This document shows, one piece after another, positions 4,976 to 6,051 of a stretch of DNA of 6,051 bases. Each line of letters starts with the position of its first letter. The first letter of the stretch is position 1. The notes under the pieces were generated by a model. That model had not been told where the DNA came from, did no database searches, and saw nothing but the letters and a program-made list of their open reading frames with translations. The DNA comes from an uncultured Clostridia bacterium. Its GTDB lineage: Bacteria > Bacillota > Clostridia > Peptostreptococcales > Acidaminobacteraceae. Made by a program: the position numbers and the translations under genes. Location: positions 1 to 6,051 of the forward strand of contig CAMFGQ010000085.1 in assembly GCA_945950065.1 (NCBI GenBank), given 5' to 3'.

Positions 4976-6051
4976 CTTCCTGATTGCTCCTGACTCCTTT
5001 AAAGGATCCCTCTCGAGCCTTGAGGCAGCCAGGGCGATTGAAGAAGGAATAGGAGAAATCTACCCACAAGCACAAATTCGCATACAGGCCCTTGCAGATG
5101 GTGGAGAAGGCACACTGGAAATGCTTAGCCAAGCCTTCTCTCTACAGATAGAAGAACAGCTTATCTTGGACCTCTATGGAGAAGAACTTCTCTCTCGTAT
5201 TCACTACAATGAAGAGCTCGCTTTTTTAGAAGCAGCCCACATGGCTGGATTGAGAGAAAAAAAGGATGTCTTTCGTGCAAGCTCCAAAGGCTTTGGCGAA
5301 GAACTCCTTCTAGCAGCTTCACGAAAGCCCCAAAAAATACTCCTTGGCATCGGTGGAACAGGCGTCAACGATGGAGGCATGGGGCTTCTCCATGCCCTTG
5401 GCCTTGAGTTCTATCACGGAGAGAAAAGGCTGAGCCCCTCTCTTGAAAATCTTCTTCTTGTCGATAGGGTTGAGGGGGAACCGGCCACACTGCCACCACT
5501 TGAAGTGGCCTGTGATGTAGAGAATCCTCTATTAGGAGAAAAGGGTGCAAGTGCAGTCTATGGGCCACAAAAGGGACTAAAAGAAGAAGATCTACCAAGG
5601 GTAGAAGAAGCTATGGAAAGGTATGCTACTCTTCTAGAGGAGCATTTTGGAAAGGAAGTAAAGGAGCTCCCTGGTGCAGGCGCTGCAGGAGGATTAGGCT
5701 TTGCCCTTCTCCTACTGGGGGCTAAGTTAAAACCTGGCTTTGATCTACTCAGCGAGTTGTGTGAGATCGATAAGCATATCGACTGGGCAGATGTCGTCAT
5801 TACAGGTGAAGGAAAGTTTGATGAGCAGAGTCTCTATGGTAAAGGCCCACAGGAACTTGCCAAAAGGGCAAAAGAGAAAGGTAAAGTTGTTATCGGTCTT
5901 TTTGGTAGTGTAGACGCTGACTCCAACTTCTTTGATGGACTCTTTTCTATTCTTCATAAGCCCATGGCTTTAGAAGAAGCAATGGATAAAGAGGTGACTA
6001 GGGAGAATTTAAGAAGAACCGCAAGAAGCTGTGCTAAGCTTCTTGCTCTAA
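4965..6051 (+). CDS. glxK: Class II glycerate kinase (GlxK/GarK family), truncated at the right edge
   Basis: An open frame of 362 residues runs off the window. GarK-type enzymes have about 370-385 residues, so only the last few to about 20 should be missing. The family transfers phosphate from ATP to D-glycerate; the GarK/GlxK class gives 2-phosphoglycerate, which feeds enolase. Signatures appear in order: LIAPDSFKGSLSS (6-18), ADGGEGT (44-50), SSKGFGEEL (106-114), GIGGTGVNDGG (128-138, GSATNDGG in E. coli GarK), VACDVENPLLGEKGAS (181-196), YGPQKG (199-204), LPGAGAAGG (235-243) and ITGEGKFDEQSLYGK (279-293). Acidic and glycine motifs expected for ATP and substrate binding are intact, and no internal stop or frameshift is seen. 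The ATG at 4965 lies in the last codons of the dehydrogenase, with GGGAG (4951-4955) 9 bases upstream, and gives the family's normal N terminus. The overlap implies coupled translation with the enzyme supplying its substrate. Confidence 0.93.
   Translation, partial: MWSNFLIAPDSFKGSLSSLEAARAIEEGIGEIYPQAQIRIQALADGGEGTLEMLSQAFSLQIEEQLILDLYGEELLSRIHYNEELAFLEAAHMAGLREKKDVFRASSKGFGEELLLAASRKPQKILLGIGGTGVNDGGMGLLHALGLEFYHGEKRLSPSLENLLLVDRVEGEPATLPPLEVACDVENPLLGEKGASAVYGPQKGLKEEDLPRVEEAMERYATLLEEHFGKEVKELPGAGAAGGLGFALLLLGAKLKPGFDLLSELCEIDKHIDWADVVITGEGKFDEQSLYGKGPQELAKRAKEKGKVVIGLFGSVDADSNFFDGLFSILHKPMALEEAMDKEVTRENLRRTARSCAKLLAL

Noticed and set aside
5365..5957. Three long overlapping frames on the minus strand opposite the glycerate kinase gene
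   Set aside because: The + frame is an unbroken, motif-complete kinase. The antisense frames carry no recognisable domains and no convincing ribosome sites.

Overview
The window is about 6 kb of moderately low-GC bacterial DNA (about 44% by sampling). It is densely coded almost entirely on the + strand and shows strong AGGAGG-type ribosome binding sites, tightly overlapping genes and an A/U-flanked intrinsic terminator. These traits, together with protein relatives remembered from Clostridia and Bacilli, suggest a member of the Bacillota. No 16S gene or other decisive marker is present, so the genus is left open.

Layout. At the left edge, bases 1-33 hold the first 11 codons of an unidentified minus-strand gene. 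It is separated from the + genes by a divergent intergenic region (34-229) with a 7-bp inverted repeat and a third copy of the same half-site. Next comes a loose pair of genes: a YhdH/AcuI-type zinc-free medium-chain reductase (230-1213) and a YjdM (PhnA-type) zinc-ribbon protein (1303-1638). A good rho-independent terminator (1666-1696) closes this pair.

The rest is one tightly packed unit of four genes: two paralogous 12-helix MFS transporters (1770-2924 and 2911-4056), a D-2-hydroxyacid dehydrogenase of the glycerate dehydrogenase/hydroxypyruvate reductase type (4037-4975), and a class II glycerate kinase (from 4965 off the right edge). Neighbouring genes overlap by 14, 20 and 11 bases, which implies one transcript and translational coupling.

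How the genes could work together. The last two enzymes form a short pathway: hydroxypyruvate + NAD(P)H gives D-glycerate, and D-glycerate + ATP gives 2-phosphoglycerate, which enters lower glycolysis. The twin transporters probably move a substrate or product of this route; glycerate, hydroxypyruvate or a precursor are guesses. The window contains no aminotransferase, glyoxylate carboligase or tartronate semialdehyde enzyme, so the carbon source cannot be read from it.

Nothing here looks like a defence system, mobile element, CRISPR array, tRNA or rRNA. The most unusual features are the twin-transporter plus glycerate module, the dehydrogenase's lack of the usual NAD-selecting aspartate, the dyad in the divergent promoter region, and an apparent excess of the palindrome CCATGG.
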